This document shows positions 8,594-16,334 of a stretch of 64,000 nucleotides of DNA, piece after piece. Both the position numbers and the translations under genes were made by a program. Numbering within the stretch: the stretch's first letter is position 1; every line of letters begins with the position of its first letter. Below the pieces are notes generated by a model. It was not told where the DNA came from, searched no databases, and saw only the letters and a list, made by a program, of their open reading frames with translations. This DNA comes from an uncultured Clostridia bacterium (lineage in GTDB: Bacteria > Bacillota > Clostridia > Lachnospirales > Anaerotignaceae): contig CAMBLO010000001.1 in the NCBI GenBank assembly GCA_945868505.1, positions 1 to 64,000 on the forward strand, in the 5' to 3' direction.

Positions 8594-9097
8594 ATGGATT
8601 CTGTACTGCAGTTATTAGATGAATTGGAAGATGTAATGGACAGCAGCAAGGCTGTGCCTTTCAGCAACAAAGTTTCCGTTGATAAAGAAGAAATTTACGA
8701 TATCATTAGCGAAATCCGCATGAAGCTGCCCAATGAACTGAAGCAGTCCAAATGGGTCATCGAAGAAAGAAACAAGATCCTTATCGATGCCCAGAGAGAA
8801 GCCGATGAAATCGTGAAAAATGCAGAGGACCGCATGGTTCGCATGATCGATGAAAATGAAGTGACAAAAAAAGCCTATGAACAGGCGGCGGCTATCATCG
8901 ATTCTGCAAAGAAAACATCCAAAGAAATGCGTCTGGGTGCTATGGAATATGCAGAAAGTGTGCTGGCTGATGCAGAAGGCAAGCTGAAAGAGCTGAAAGC
9001 CGTTGTTTACAGCGAAAGCATCAAAACAGACGACTACTTTGCCCAGACATTGAATGTACTGGCTGAAAACATTCAGGAACTTCGCATGGGCAAATAA
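8594..9097 (+). CDS. Coiled-coil protein, ATP synthase subunit b/H-like
   Basis: This 167-aa protein is mostly charged helix. Residues ~55-135 (from VIEERNKILIDAQREADEI onward) read as a long coiled coil like the stalk subunits of rotary ATPases or DivIVA-type scaffolds. No membrane segment or catalytic motif is visible. It starts 9 bases after coaD with GAGGGAGATAT upstream, so it belongs to the rsmD-coaD unit. A gene of this kind often follows coaD in Lachnospiraceae. Function unknown. Confidence 0.75.
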   Translation: MDSVLQLLDELEDVMDSSKAVPFSNKVSVDKEEIYDIISEIRMKLPNELKQSKWVIEERNKILIDAQREADEIVKNAEDRMVRMIDENEVTKKAYEQAAAIIDSAKKTSKEMRLGAMEYAESVLADAEGKLKELKAVVYSESIKTDDYFAQTLNVLAENIQELRMGK

Positions 9098-9098
9098 G

Positions 9099-10208
9099 CT
9101 ACTCTTTTCTTTTTAGGAGAACGGCGTGGCAAAGGACGCCGAGGAAAAATAAACTCGGCAAAATCCATAAAAACGACAGAGTAAAAGCAGTTTCCGTGAA
9201 GAAAGAAAATACGGGGACTGCTTTTTGCACGTTTTGTTGGAAAAACGGAAAGAAGAAATAGAAAAAAAGACTGCTGAAAAGGGCGTTCATCACTTTCCCT
9301 TTGACGTAGTCTTTTTTTGATATGGGGATATCGGCAAGGACACCCAAGGTCTGTCCCAAAATGGAAAGCCCGCCGAAGGAAACAAGAAAGGACACCAGAG
9401 CCAGCCGCAGGCGAAGCCCATCGGGAGAAAGGCTCAAGAGATATGCCCCGTTGGTCATTTCCAGAATGCCGCTGCAAAATCCTCCCAGCGTTTCGGCAGA
9501 AAGGGGCAGAAAAAACAGCAGACGGGAGAGAAAAGAAAACAGGTTTATCTGCTCCATGGCTTCGGACAATGCCCCGAAAAGAATGAGATATCCTCCGATT
9601 AAGAGAATGGTATTCACGGCATCGGCAACAGAAGCGGAGAGGGCCTCCGTGACGGAAGAAGCCGAAGCAGCAGCGGGATAGGTATGGGACATAGGGCGGC
9701 TACCTTTCCTGCGGAACCGCCAGAGGATGCCCGTGGCAACAGCCCCAAGGAAGGAACACAGCAGCAAGGCATAGCCAAAAACAGGCATACCGAAAAAGCC
9801 CACGCCCACGGTGCCGATGAGAAACAGAGGGCCGGGATTATTGGAAAAAGCAAGGATATGCTGGGCTTCTTCTGTGGTAAGCAGCTTTTTTTCATAGAGC
9901 ATGGCAGTGATTTTTGCCCCCATGGGATAGCCGGAGAAGATTCCTAGAAAAAAGGGAAATGCGGCAATGCCGGGCAGGCCAAACAACGGCCTCATCAATG
10001 GGCGAAGGGCAGCCCCCATTCGTTCCGCAGCCCCAATCCGCAAAAGCAGCCCGCAGGCAGCGATGAAAGGAAAAAGAGAAGGAAATACCTTTGTCAGCCA
10101 AAGCTGGACGCTTTCGGCGGAGGCAGCCAGCATGGCTTCGGGAAAGCGCAGAAGGGCATATAGCAAAAAACAGGCACAGAGCCCAAGGACAAAAGAACTT
10201 TTTTTCAT
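9099..10208 (-). CDS. ylbJ: Sporulation integral membrane protein YlbJ
   Basis: This 369-aa polytopic membrane protein has about nine hydrophobic segments and the nucleoside-transporter-gate motif region FFLGIFSGYPMGAKI (~88-102) with SNNPGPLFLIG (~125-135). YlbJ is made in the mother cell under sigma-E in Bacillus and is needed for full spore properties. It lies on the minus strand 63 bases downstream of tmcAL, presumably co-transcribed, and converges on the coaD operon with only a base between the stop codons. The family is clear; the biochemical role is not known. Confidence 0.9.
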   Translation of the reverse strand: MKKSSFVLGLCACFLLYALLRFPEAMLAASAESVQLWLTKVFPSLFPFIAACGLLLRIGAAERMGAALRPLMRPLFGLPGIAAFPFFLGIFSGYPMGAKITAMLYEKKLLTTEEAQHILAFSNNPGPLFLIGTVGVGFFGMPVFGYALLLCSFLGAVATGILWRFRRKGSRPMSHTYPAAASASSVTEALSASVADAVNTILLIGGYLILFGALSEAMEQINLFSFLSRLLFFLPLSAETLGGFCSGILEMTNGAYLLSLSPDGLRLRLALVSFLVSFGGLSILGQTLGVLADIPISKKDYVKGKVMNALFSSLFFYFFFPFFQQNVQKAVPVFSFFTETAFTLSFLWILPSLFFLGVLCHAVLLKRKE

Positions 10209-10271
10209 AGGAAACCTCGAAAAAGTCGTTTGGTATGAGTCTATGCCTGTTTTGCAGGATTCATGCTTGTA

Positions 10272-11495
10272 TTACAGGATAACCAAAGGCTTGGTGAAAT
10301 CCTGATTGGGGGCACGATAGATGGGGTTAGGGTAGGCCAATGCGTGGAGGTCGGTGGCTGTTTTTTCCAAAGCCAGCAGAGCCAGCCCGTCCTCGTTCAG
10401 AAGCTCGGGGGCCTTTTTCAGATTGGTCAGCACAGGGCATTTGGCGTTTTCCGTCAGGTCTGCCAGAATGTCTGAGCGTTCCTTCTGGAAACCCAATACA
10501 CGGATATAGGGCATTTTGGGCAGGTTCAGGAAATAAGAAACTTCCTTTTCCTTGATATCCAGGAGGATATGGAGGAGGATACGCTGAATCTTTGTGCGGG
10601 TATAGCGTTTGGTCTTGATAAAATCCAAGATATCCCGCATTTCGTAGCAGGTATCAATGGAATGAAGGATACGATTTTCCAGACCCTCTGTAACTTCGGC
10701 AATCTCCCGCAGTTCCTCTGCGGAGGTCGTACGCAACTTATAATGGAGGGCAGGGGCCAGTTCTTCCCAGAAAACAGGGGCAGTTCCCAAAGACAATGCC
10801 TTATTATAGAGGTCGTGGGTATTTTCCGGCAGCTGCGTCATGGCTTCGGTGCTGCGGTCTTCGGCAAGGGCTTTGCGGATGGCAGCGGCAGAAGCATAGC
10901 CATCAGTGAGAGAGGGGCTGTTATAATCCCCTTCCCGTTTGATGGTCATAGGCTCCATGGAACAGGAATAGTAGTCCAAGGCTTTCAGATATTCCAGAGC
11001 CAAAATATGGTTGGGACGGGAGAGGATTTCGCTGTTGATCTGTGAAACGGTTTCCAGTGCCTTTGCGCGGGCGGCGGGATAGGAAAGTCCTGCATCCAGA
11101 TATTCCTTCAGCAGATGCTGAAATTCTTCTGTTTCGTTGGACATCAGCTTGGCGGCCTCCTGTAGGGAAGGCAGGTCGCCGCTTTCGGAACCGAAGCAGA
11201 GGACATTCACGATGCCGCTTTCCTCCAAAATGCGGACAGCTGCACGGGCAAAGTTTTCTGCGTTGGAGGCAGCAAAAAGCACAGGCAGCTCCAACACCAT
11301 GTCAACGCCGTTTTTTAGGGCAGCCTCCGCCCTTGTCCATTTATCGAAGATGGCAGGCTCGCCCCGCTGGACAAAGCTGCCGCTCATCACTGCGACCACA
11401 CGGTCTGCGCCGGCTTTGCGCTTGGCTTCTTCAATCATATATGCGTGCCCTTTATGAAAGGGATTATATTCGGTAATGATACCAAGGGTTTTCAT
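10272..11495 (-). CDS. tmcAL: tRNA(Met) cytidine acetate ligase TmcAL (YlbM)
   Basis: TmcAL activates acetate with ATP and attaches it to the wobble cytidine of elongator tRNA-Met (ac4C34). The 407-aa product opens with GIITEYNPFHKGHAYMI, holding the HxGH-type nucleotidyltransferase site (HKGH), followed by MSGSFVQRGEPA and the KWTRAEAAL segment, all diagnostic. It starts at ATG 11495 with AAAGGATGAGG upstream. Using acetate links it loosely with the nearby acetate-producing pta/ackA. Upstream gene of a tmcAL-ylbJ unit. Confidence 0.94.
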   Translation of the reverse strand: MKTLGIITEYNPFHKGHAYMIEEAKRKAGADRVVAVMSGSFVQRGEPAIFDKWTRAEAALKNGVDMVLELPVLFAASNAENFARAAVRILEESGIVNVLCFGSESGDLPSLQEAAKLMSNETEEFQHLLKEYLDAGLSYPAARAKALETVSQINSEILSRPNHILALEYLKALDYYSCSMEPMTIKREGDYNSPSLTDGYASAAAIRKALAEDRSTEAMTQLPENTHDLYNKALSLGTAPVFWEELAPALHYKLRTTSAEELREIAEVTEGLENRILHSIDTCYEMRDILDFIKTKRYTRTKIQRILLHILLDIKEKEVSYFLNLPKMPYIRVLGFQKERSDILADLTENAKCPVLTNLKKAPELLNEDGLALLALEKTATDLHALAYPNPIYRAPNQDFTKPLVIL

Positions 11496-11833
11496 GGTTC
11501 CTCATCCTTTCTATGAAAAGCGATTTATGAAATATTTTAAAAGCAGAATCACCTTACGATACTCTGTATGATTTTTCCAAAAATCCGGCTTTCTACGGAC
11601 AAAAATATCCCGTAAAAAGACGTTTCCGAATTTAGTAAAAGTATACCACATTTTTTGTAATTTTTTGATAAAATCGTCTGGAAATTTTCCGGATTTAGGT
11701 CTATACTTGTGTTAATATGGGGGTAGAAGGAAGTGAGAAATATCCATATCCTTTTTCTTTCCCCAAAGGGAGTAGGACTGAGCGGAAAAAAGAATGAAAT
11801 TCTTTTGATATAAAGTAGTAAGAGGATGATGAA
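11496..11833. other. Divergent intergenic region, 338 bp
   Basis: This AT-rich spacer lies between tmcAL (leftward) and the CheA-like gene (rightward) and must hold both promoters. I see several TATA-like stretches on each strand (for example TATACTTG near 11702) but no pair with a convincing -35 and spacing. The spaced complementary words AATCCGG and CCGGATT occur about 110 bases apart. No RNA gene or coding sequence is recognised. Confidence 0.5.
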
Positions 11834-12889
11834 GTGGAAAGGTTTGTAGAAAATCCAGATTATCTGCAGGAGCTTTTTCTGGAAGAAACCTGGAAAAATG
11901 TTGATAGGATCGATGAATTTATTGAATCCAAAGCAAATTTAGAAGAATTTAAGGTGACACTGGAAGAGGTAGACAGCCTGTTCCGTACGATGCACAGGAT
12001 CAAAGGCTCTGCTTCTATGATGGGATATCCTGCCATTTCCGAAACGGCTCACGCGGCGGAGGATTTGTTTTCCTACCTGCGAGAGGAAGCGGCACCGGCA
12101 CAGAAGGATCTGCAGACGATTTTGCAGCTTCTGCGTATGGTTTCCGGTTTTTTGAAGCGGGAACTGCACCGATTGGAAACGGATGATGAAGTGACAGACT
12201 TTGGCTGGGCGGTGGTGCGCCGCATCAAGAATTTCCTGTCCCATGTGGATAGCGAAAACGAGCCGGAGGGTCCCAGCTATCAGATTGCCTATACAAGAAA
12301 GGGCAAGCAGCGGATTCCCTATACCAATTTTGAAGCATTGATTTCCCAGATGGAGCGATTGGCGACAGTCATGGGGCGGGAACTGCAAAAGGAATTTATG
12401 GTAAAGGTATCCGGTGCGGACACGGAAGTCCCCAGAGATATTTATGACAAGATTTCCATGGCAGTTTTGCAGATGATGAAAAACAGCATGGATCATGGTC
12501 TGGAATCTGTGGCAGACAGAGAATGTATGGGGAAGACCCCAATTGGGGAAATCTCTGTGGAGATTCAGAAAGCCGGCCAGCGGGTTTTTGTTTCCTTCCG
12601 TGATGATGGGCGGGGGCTGAACCGCAATCAGATCTTGGAAAAAGCCAAAGAAAAAGGGTTGCTGAAAAAGCCTGAGGAGGAATACGAGGATAGCGAAATT
12701 TATGCATTCCTGATGCGTCCCGGCTTTACCACAAAGAGTAGTGCTACCCTGTTTTCCGGCAGGGGTGTTGGGCTGGATGTGGTGCATGCGGCAGTGGCTT
12801 CCCTTGGGGGGACGATCCGTATCGAAAGCCGAGAATATATGGGGACAACCTTCTTCATGGAATTCCCCGTGGTGGATGAAATGCCCTAA
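11834..12889 (+). CDS. Minimal CheA-like histidine kinase (Hpt + HATPase)
   Basis: This 351-aa protein starts at GTG 11834 behind AAGAGGATGATGAA. Residues ~1-105 form an Hpt (P1) domain with the phospho-acceptor His54 in MHRIKGSASMMGY. Residues ~165-350 are a CheA-type ATPase domain with N box QMMKNSMDHGLE, G1 FRDDGRGLN and G2 FSGRGVGLDVV. Between them is only a ~60-residue linker: there is no P2 domain, no canonical P3 dimerisation helices and no CheW-like P5 domain. It stands alone, with no che genes beside it. A role as a standalone phosphotransfer kinase is inferred. Confidence 0.82.
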   Translation: MERFVENPDYLQELFLEETWKNVDRIDEFIESKANLEEFKVTLEEVDSLFRTMHRIKGSASMMGYPAISETAHAAEDLFSYLREEAAPAQKDLQTILQLLRMVSGFLKRELHRLETDDEVTDFGWAVVRRIKNFLSHVDSENEPEGPSYQIAYTRKGKQRIPYTNFEALISQMERLATVMGRELQKEFMVKVSGADTEVPRDIYDKISMAVLQMMKNSMDHGLESVADRECMGKTPIGEISVEIQKAGQRVFVSFRDDGRGLNRNQILEKAKEKGLLKKPEEEYEDSEIYAFLMRPGFTTKSSATLFSGRGVGLDVVHAAVASLGGTIRIESREYMGTTFFMEFPVVDEMP

Positions 12890-12962
12890 GGTGTAAGAGG
12901 AAGCTTTTCATGGAAAAGTAGAGGATTCTGCAAAAAAAATTGAGGTTTTTTGCGGGATGCTC

Positions 12963-12991
12963 TTGTATACAGAGCTTGTTTTGTTTATAAT
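12963..12991 (+). promoter_or_regulatory. Sigma-A-type promoter of pta
   Basis: TTGTAT (12963-12968), a 17-base spacer and a perfect TATAAT (12986-12991) lie about 90 bases before the pta start. Confidence 0.7.
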
Positions 12992-13006
12992 AAAATAGAT
13001 ATGCTT

Positions 13007-13024
13007 ATCCGCCATCGGGCGGAT
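13007..13024 (+). promoter_or_regulatory. Hairpin in the pta leader
   Basis: Arms ATCCGCC and GGCGGAT form a 7-bp GC-rich stem with a 4-base loop, about 15 bases after the predicted -10. It would lie near the 5' end of the pta mRNA, where such stems often stabilise highly expressed transcripts. No T-run follows. Confidence 0.45.
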
Positions 13025-13081
13025 GCAATATAAAAGGTAATGTAAACGGTAAAGTATTTTATAAAATAGGAGGTAATACCT

Positions 13082-14083
13082 GTGGACTTTTTAAGCACAA
13101 TGAAAGCAAAAGCAAAGGCAGATAAGAAAGTAATTGTTTTGCCCGAATCCTATGAAAAAAGAAACCTGGAAGCAGCAGCAGAATGCCTGAGAGATGAACT
13201 GGCAGATATCGTTCTGATCGGTAACAAAGAAAAGATCATCGAAGCAGCTGGTTCTTTCGACGTTTCCAAAGCAATCTTCGTAGATCCTGAAAACTACGAA
13301 AGAATGGATGAAATGGTTGCTGGTCTGGCAGAAGCTAGAAAGAGCAAAGGCATGACACTGGAAGAAGCAAGAAAAATCCTGATGGATGATTCTCTGTTCG
13401 TAGCAGTTATGCTGGTAAAAATGGGCGTTGCTGACGGTATGGTATCCGGTGCGATCCACTCCACAGCTGATACACTGAGACCTGCTCTGCAGATCCTGAA
13501 AACAGCTCCCGGCACAGAACTGGTATCCTCTTTCTTCATCATGGTTACAAAAACACCTCAGTATGGCGATGACGGCATCCTGCTGTTCGCTGACTGTGCT
13601 CTGAACCAGAACCCCAACCCCGCAGAACTGGCTTGCATCGCTGGCGATTCCGCAAAATCTTACAATGCCTTCATCGGCAAAGAAGCAAGAGTTGCTATGC
13701 TGAGCCACTCCACAATGGGTTCTGCAAAACATGCTGACGTAACAAAAGTTGTTGACGCTGTTAAGATTGCAAAAGAAAAATATCCCGAACTGAAACTGGA
13801 TGGCGAAATCCAGTTGGACGCTGCTATCGTAAAAGAAGTTGGCGAACTGAAAGCTCCCAACTCCACAGTTGCAGGTAAAGCAAACGTTCTGGTATTCCCC
13901 GACATCGACGCAGGTAACATCGGTTACAAACTGGTACAGAGATTCGGCGGTGCAGAAGCATTTGGTCCTATCCTGCAGGGTATTGCGAAACCCGTTAACG
14001 ACCTGTCCAGAGGCTGCTCCGCAAACGATATCGTTGCAGTAGTTGCTCTGACAAGCGTACAGGCTCAGGTAATGGGCAAATAA
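13082..14083 (+). CDS. pta: Phosphate acetyltransferase
   Basis: Pta converts acetyl-CoA and phosphate to acetyl-phosphate, which AckA then uses to make ATP and acetate. The 333-aa protein is the short, single-domain form, with family motifs GMVSGAIHSTADTLRPALQIL-like (~120-140, split here by family numbering) and VLVFPDIDAGNIGYKLVQ near the C-terminus. The start is GTG 13082 after a perfect AGGAGGT. Codon use is strongly biased, as in highly expressed genes, matching a central fermentation role. A palindromic repeat element separates it from ackA. Confidence 0.96.
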   Translation: MDFLSTMKAKAKADKKVIVLPESYEKRNLEAAAECLRDELADIVLIGNKEKIIEAAGSFDVSKAIFVDPENYERMDEMVAGLAEARKSKGMTLEEARKILMDDSLFVAVMLVKMGVADGMVSGAIHSTADTLRPALQILKTAPGTELVSSFFIMVTKTPQYGDDGILLFADCALNQNPNPAELACIAGDSAKSYNAFIGKEARVAMLSHSTMGSAKHADVTKVVDAVKIAKEKYPELKLDGEIQLDAAIVKEVGELKAPNSTVAGKANVLVFPDIDAGNIGYKLVQRFGGAEAFGPILQGIAKPVNDLSRGCSANDIVAVVALTSVQAQVMGK

Positions 14084-14097
14084 GAAAGAAAGACAAC

Positions 14098-14232
14098 GTG
14101 GGACGCTGTCCCACACCCTGCTAGGGGAATGATTCCCCTAGAACCCCCATTCGCAACACCATGTACATGGTGTTGCAATATAGGGTCGAGGGGATTATCC
14201 CCTCGTGGGGGTGTTGGGGGCAAAGCCCCCAA
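14098..14232. repeat. Five consecutive palindromes between pta and ackA
   Basis: Five stem-loops lie in 135 bp: GTGGGAC/GTCCCAC (14098-14114), a CTAGGGGAAT dyad (14121-14141), a perfect 24-bp palindrome starting GCAACACCATGT (14153-14176), CGAGGGGA/TCCCCTCG (14187-14205) and TTGGGGGC/GCCCCCAA (14214-14232). The GC-rich composition differs from neighbouring spacers. It looks like a multi-copy extragenic palindromic element inserted in the pta-ackA gap. It could also slow or stop transcription between the genes. Copy number cannot be seen from one window. Confidence 0.75.
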
Positions 14233-14274
14233 GGTTTTGTATCAATATTATTTAATGTTAAAGGAGAGAAAAAA

Positions 14275-15471
14275 ATGAAAATTCTTGTACTGAATTGCGG
14301 CAGCTCCTCCCTGAAGTATCAGCTGATCGACATGGAAACAGAAGGCGTACTGGCAAAAGGTCTGTGTGAAAGAATTGGTATCGAAGGCTCCAGACTGAAA
14401 CACCAGCCTTCCGGCAAAGATGCAGTTATCTTCGATGACTACCAGGAAAACCACAGCGTATCCGTTAAAATGGTTCTGGATGCATTGACAAACCCCGAAT
14501 ACGGCGTAGTAAAGAGCATGAAAGAAATCAATGCAGTTGGTCACCGTGTAGTACATGGTGGTGAATACTTCGCAAACTCCGTAGTAATCACACCCGAAGT
14601 TGTAGAAGCTATCGAAAAATGCTGCGATCTGGCACCTCTGCACAACCCCGCAAACCTGATCGGTATCCATGCTTGCGAAGAAATCATGCCCGGCGTACCT
14701 CAGGTAGCAGTATTCGATACAGCTTTCCATCAGACAATGCCCGAAAGAGCATATCTGTACGCTCTGCCTTATGAATACTATGAAAAATACAAAGTAAGAA
14801 GATACGGCTTCCACGGCACATCTCACAGATTCGTATCCGAAGAAGCTGCAAAAATGATGGACAGACCTTACGACCAGACAAAAACAATCACTTGCCACTT
14901 GGGCAACGGCGGTTCCGTTTGTGCTGTAAGAAATGGTAAATCCATCGATACAACAATGGGCTTCACACCTCTGGAAGGTCTGGTAATGGGTACTAGAGCC
15001 GGTGACGTTGACGCGGCTGCTATCACATACCTGATGCAGAAAGAAAACCTGTCTCCCGCTGAAATGGATAACATCCTGAACAAAAAATCCGGTGTACTGG
15101 GCATCTCCGGCGTTTCCAGCGACTTCCGTGATATCGAAGAAGCTTCCGAACACGGCAATGACAGAGCAGGTACAGCTCTGGACGTATTCGCTTACAAAGT
15201 AGCAAAGAGAATCGGTGCTTACGCTGCAGCTATGAACGGCGTTGATGCAATCGTATTCACAGCTGGTCTGGGCGAAAACTCCGCTACAACAAGAAGAGCA
15301 ATCTGCGACTACTTGGGCTTCCTGGGCGTTCATATCGACTCCTACAACAACTCTCTGAGAGGCAAAGCAATGGAAATCTCCGCTCCAGATTCCAGAGTAA
15401 GAGTATTCGTTATCCCTACAAACGAAGAACTGGTTATTGCAAGAGATACAAAGGAACTGCTTGACAAATAA
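14275..15471 (+). CDS. ackA: Acetate kinase
   Basis: AckA transfers phosphate from acetyl-phosphate to ADP, the ATP-yielding step of acetate fermentation. The 398-aa protein has the ASKHA-fold motifs [11 protein letters not shown] (~7-17), [19 protein letters not shown] and [12 protein letters not shown] chose ATG 14275 because AAAGGAGAG precedes it. The frame is open further upstream only through the palindromic repeat. Codon use is highly biased, as in pta. Its last codons contain the -35 element of the next promoter. Confidence 0.97.
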   Translation: MKILVLNCGSSSLKYQLIDMETEGVLAKGLCERIGIEGSRLKHQPSGKDAVIFDDYQENHSVSVKMVLDALTNPEYGVVKSMKEINAVGHRVVHGGEYFANSVVITPEVVEAIEKCCDLAPLHNPANLIGIHACEEIMPGVPQVAVFDTAFHQTMPERAYLYALPYEYYEKYKVRRYGFHGTSHRFVSEEAAKMMDRPYDQTKTITCHLGNGGSVCAVRNGKSIDTTMGFTPLEGLVMGTRAGDVDAAAITYLMQKENLSPAEMDNILNKKSGVLGISGVSSDFRDIEEASEHGNDRAGTALDVFAYKVAKRIGAYAAAMNGVDAIVFTAGLGENSATTRRAICDYLGFLGVHIDSYNNSLRGKAMEISAPDSRVRVFVIPTNEELVIARDTKELLDK

Positions 15472-15489
15472 GAGTAACTTCTGTATAAT
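15461..15489 (+). promoter_or_regulatory. Perfect-consensus sigma-A promoter for DUF177-rpmF
   Basis: TTGACA (15461-15466), exactly 17 bases, then TATAAT (15484-15489): all twelve consensus bases match. The -35 lies inside the last codons of ackA. It should drive strong, probably constitutive expression of the ribosomal protein L32 unit. Confidence 0.9.
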
Positions 15490-15520
15490 ATTTTAGTACG
15501 ACTGTTTAGGGGTGATTTAT

Positions 15521-16027
15521 GTGATTATTGAAATGGGATATTTGTTCAATCGGAAAGGGTCTTCCCTGCCTGTGGAACTGGTAGAACAGATCGATGATGC
15601 AAGAGATTATCCTGATGTTGTGGAATTTGTAGAGCCTGTAAAAATTGAGGGAACTCTTAAGAATGAAGACGATATTTTCGTTCTGGATGCAAAGGGTGAA
15701 ACAGCAGTGCTGATGGAATGCAGCTGTTGTCTGGCCCCTGTCAGAAAAGAGCTTTGCTTCGAAATTAAGGAACGTTTTGCTCATACAGGCAGAGAAAACG
15801 AAGAGACAGAAACTTTTACGGGAGATCAGATCGATCTTGCGGATTTTGTGAAAAGAGGTATCATTGGAGAACTTCCTATGAAGGTACTTTGTAGGGAGGA
15901 CTGCAAGGGGCTCTGTCCTGTCTGCGGCAAGGATCTGAACGATGGCGATTGCGGATGCGACCGTACAGAGAGGGATCCTAGGTTCGAAAGTTTGAGGGCT
16001 CTTTTCAATGATGACGAGGAGGTGTAG
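15521..16027 (+). CDS. DUF177 protein (YlbN/YceD family)
   Basis: This protein of about 168 aa belongs to the DUF177 family, which almost always sits directly before rpmF and in bacteria and plastids is linked to 23S rRNA processing or accumulation. The C-terminal half has the typical Cys cluster CREDCKGLCPVCGKDLNDG, probably metal-binding. I prefer GTG 15521 as start because AGGGGTG lies 6 bases upstream. GTG 15512 and ATG 15533 are alternatives in the same frame. rpmF begins 2 bases after its stop. Confidence 0.9.
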   Translation: MIIEMGYLFNRKGSSLPVELVEQIDDARDYPDVVEFVEPVKIEGTLKNEDDIFVLDAKGETAVLMECSCCLAPVRKELCFEIKERFAHTGRENEETETFTGDQIDLADFVKRGIIGELPMKVLCREDCKGLCPVCGKDLNDGDCGCDRTERDPRFESLRALFNDDEEV

Positions 16028-16029
16028 AA

Positions 16030-16209
16030 ATGGCTGTACCCAAAGGTAGAGTGTCTAAATCCAAAAGAGACAAGAGAAAAGCACAGAGCTGGAAAATCGC
16101 AACACCCAGCCTGGTAAAATGCAGCAAATGCGGCGAACTGATGGTTCCTCATCAGGTTTGCAAAGCTTGCGGTGCTTACAACAAAAAAACAATCATCAAA
16201 GTTGACTAA
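16030..16209 (+). CDS. rpmF: 50S ribosomal protein L32
   Basis: The 59-aa protein begins MAVPKGRVSKSKRDKRKA, the L32 signature, and carries two CxxC pairs (CSKC and CKAC) that form a zinc ribbon. It is the zinc-binding paralogue rather than the C-minus form. It follows DUF177 by two bases, with GAGGAGGTG as ribosome site, and ends at a terminator. Confidence 0.97.
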   Translation: MAVPKGRVSKSKRDKRKAQSWKIATPSLVKCSKCGELMVPHQVCKACGAYNKKTIIKVD

Positions 16210-16229
16210 TTTATGATCGATTTTGATTT

Positions 16230-16262
16230 GGGCGAATTTCGAAAGAAGTTCGCCCTTTTTTT
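16230..16262 (+). terminator. Terminator of DUF177-rpmF
   Basis: Arms GGGCGAA and TTCGCCC are followed by seven T. Confidence 0.9.
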
Positions 16263-16263
16263 A

Positions 16264-16290
16264 TGAGTATAAAATGATATAATATACTCA
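16264..16290 (+). promoter_or_regulatory. Inverted repeat over the guaD -10 region
   Basis: TGAGTATA and TATACTCA form a perfect 8-bp dyad separated by 11 bases that contain most of a TATAAT box (16278-16283). No good -35 is visible upstream because that position falls in the terminator T-run. The arrangement suggests an operator or an activator-dependent promoter for the purine gene downstream. Confidence 0.5.
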
Positions 16291-16334
16291 GTAAGGTTTG
16301 TGTGGTTCTAATCAGGAAAGGGGCTGTTTGTGGA

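Noticed and set aside
13091-14116. Long antisense frames opposite pta and, at 14248-15333, opposite ackA.
   Set aside because: They are by-products of the strongly biased codon use in these two genes; no start signals or protein family match.
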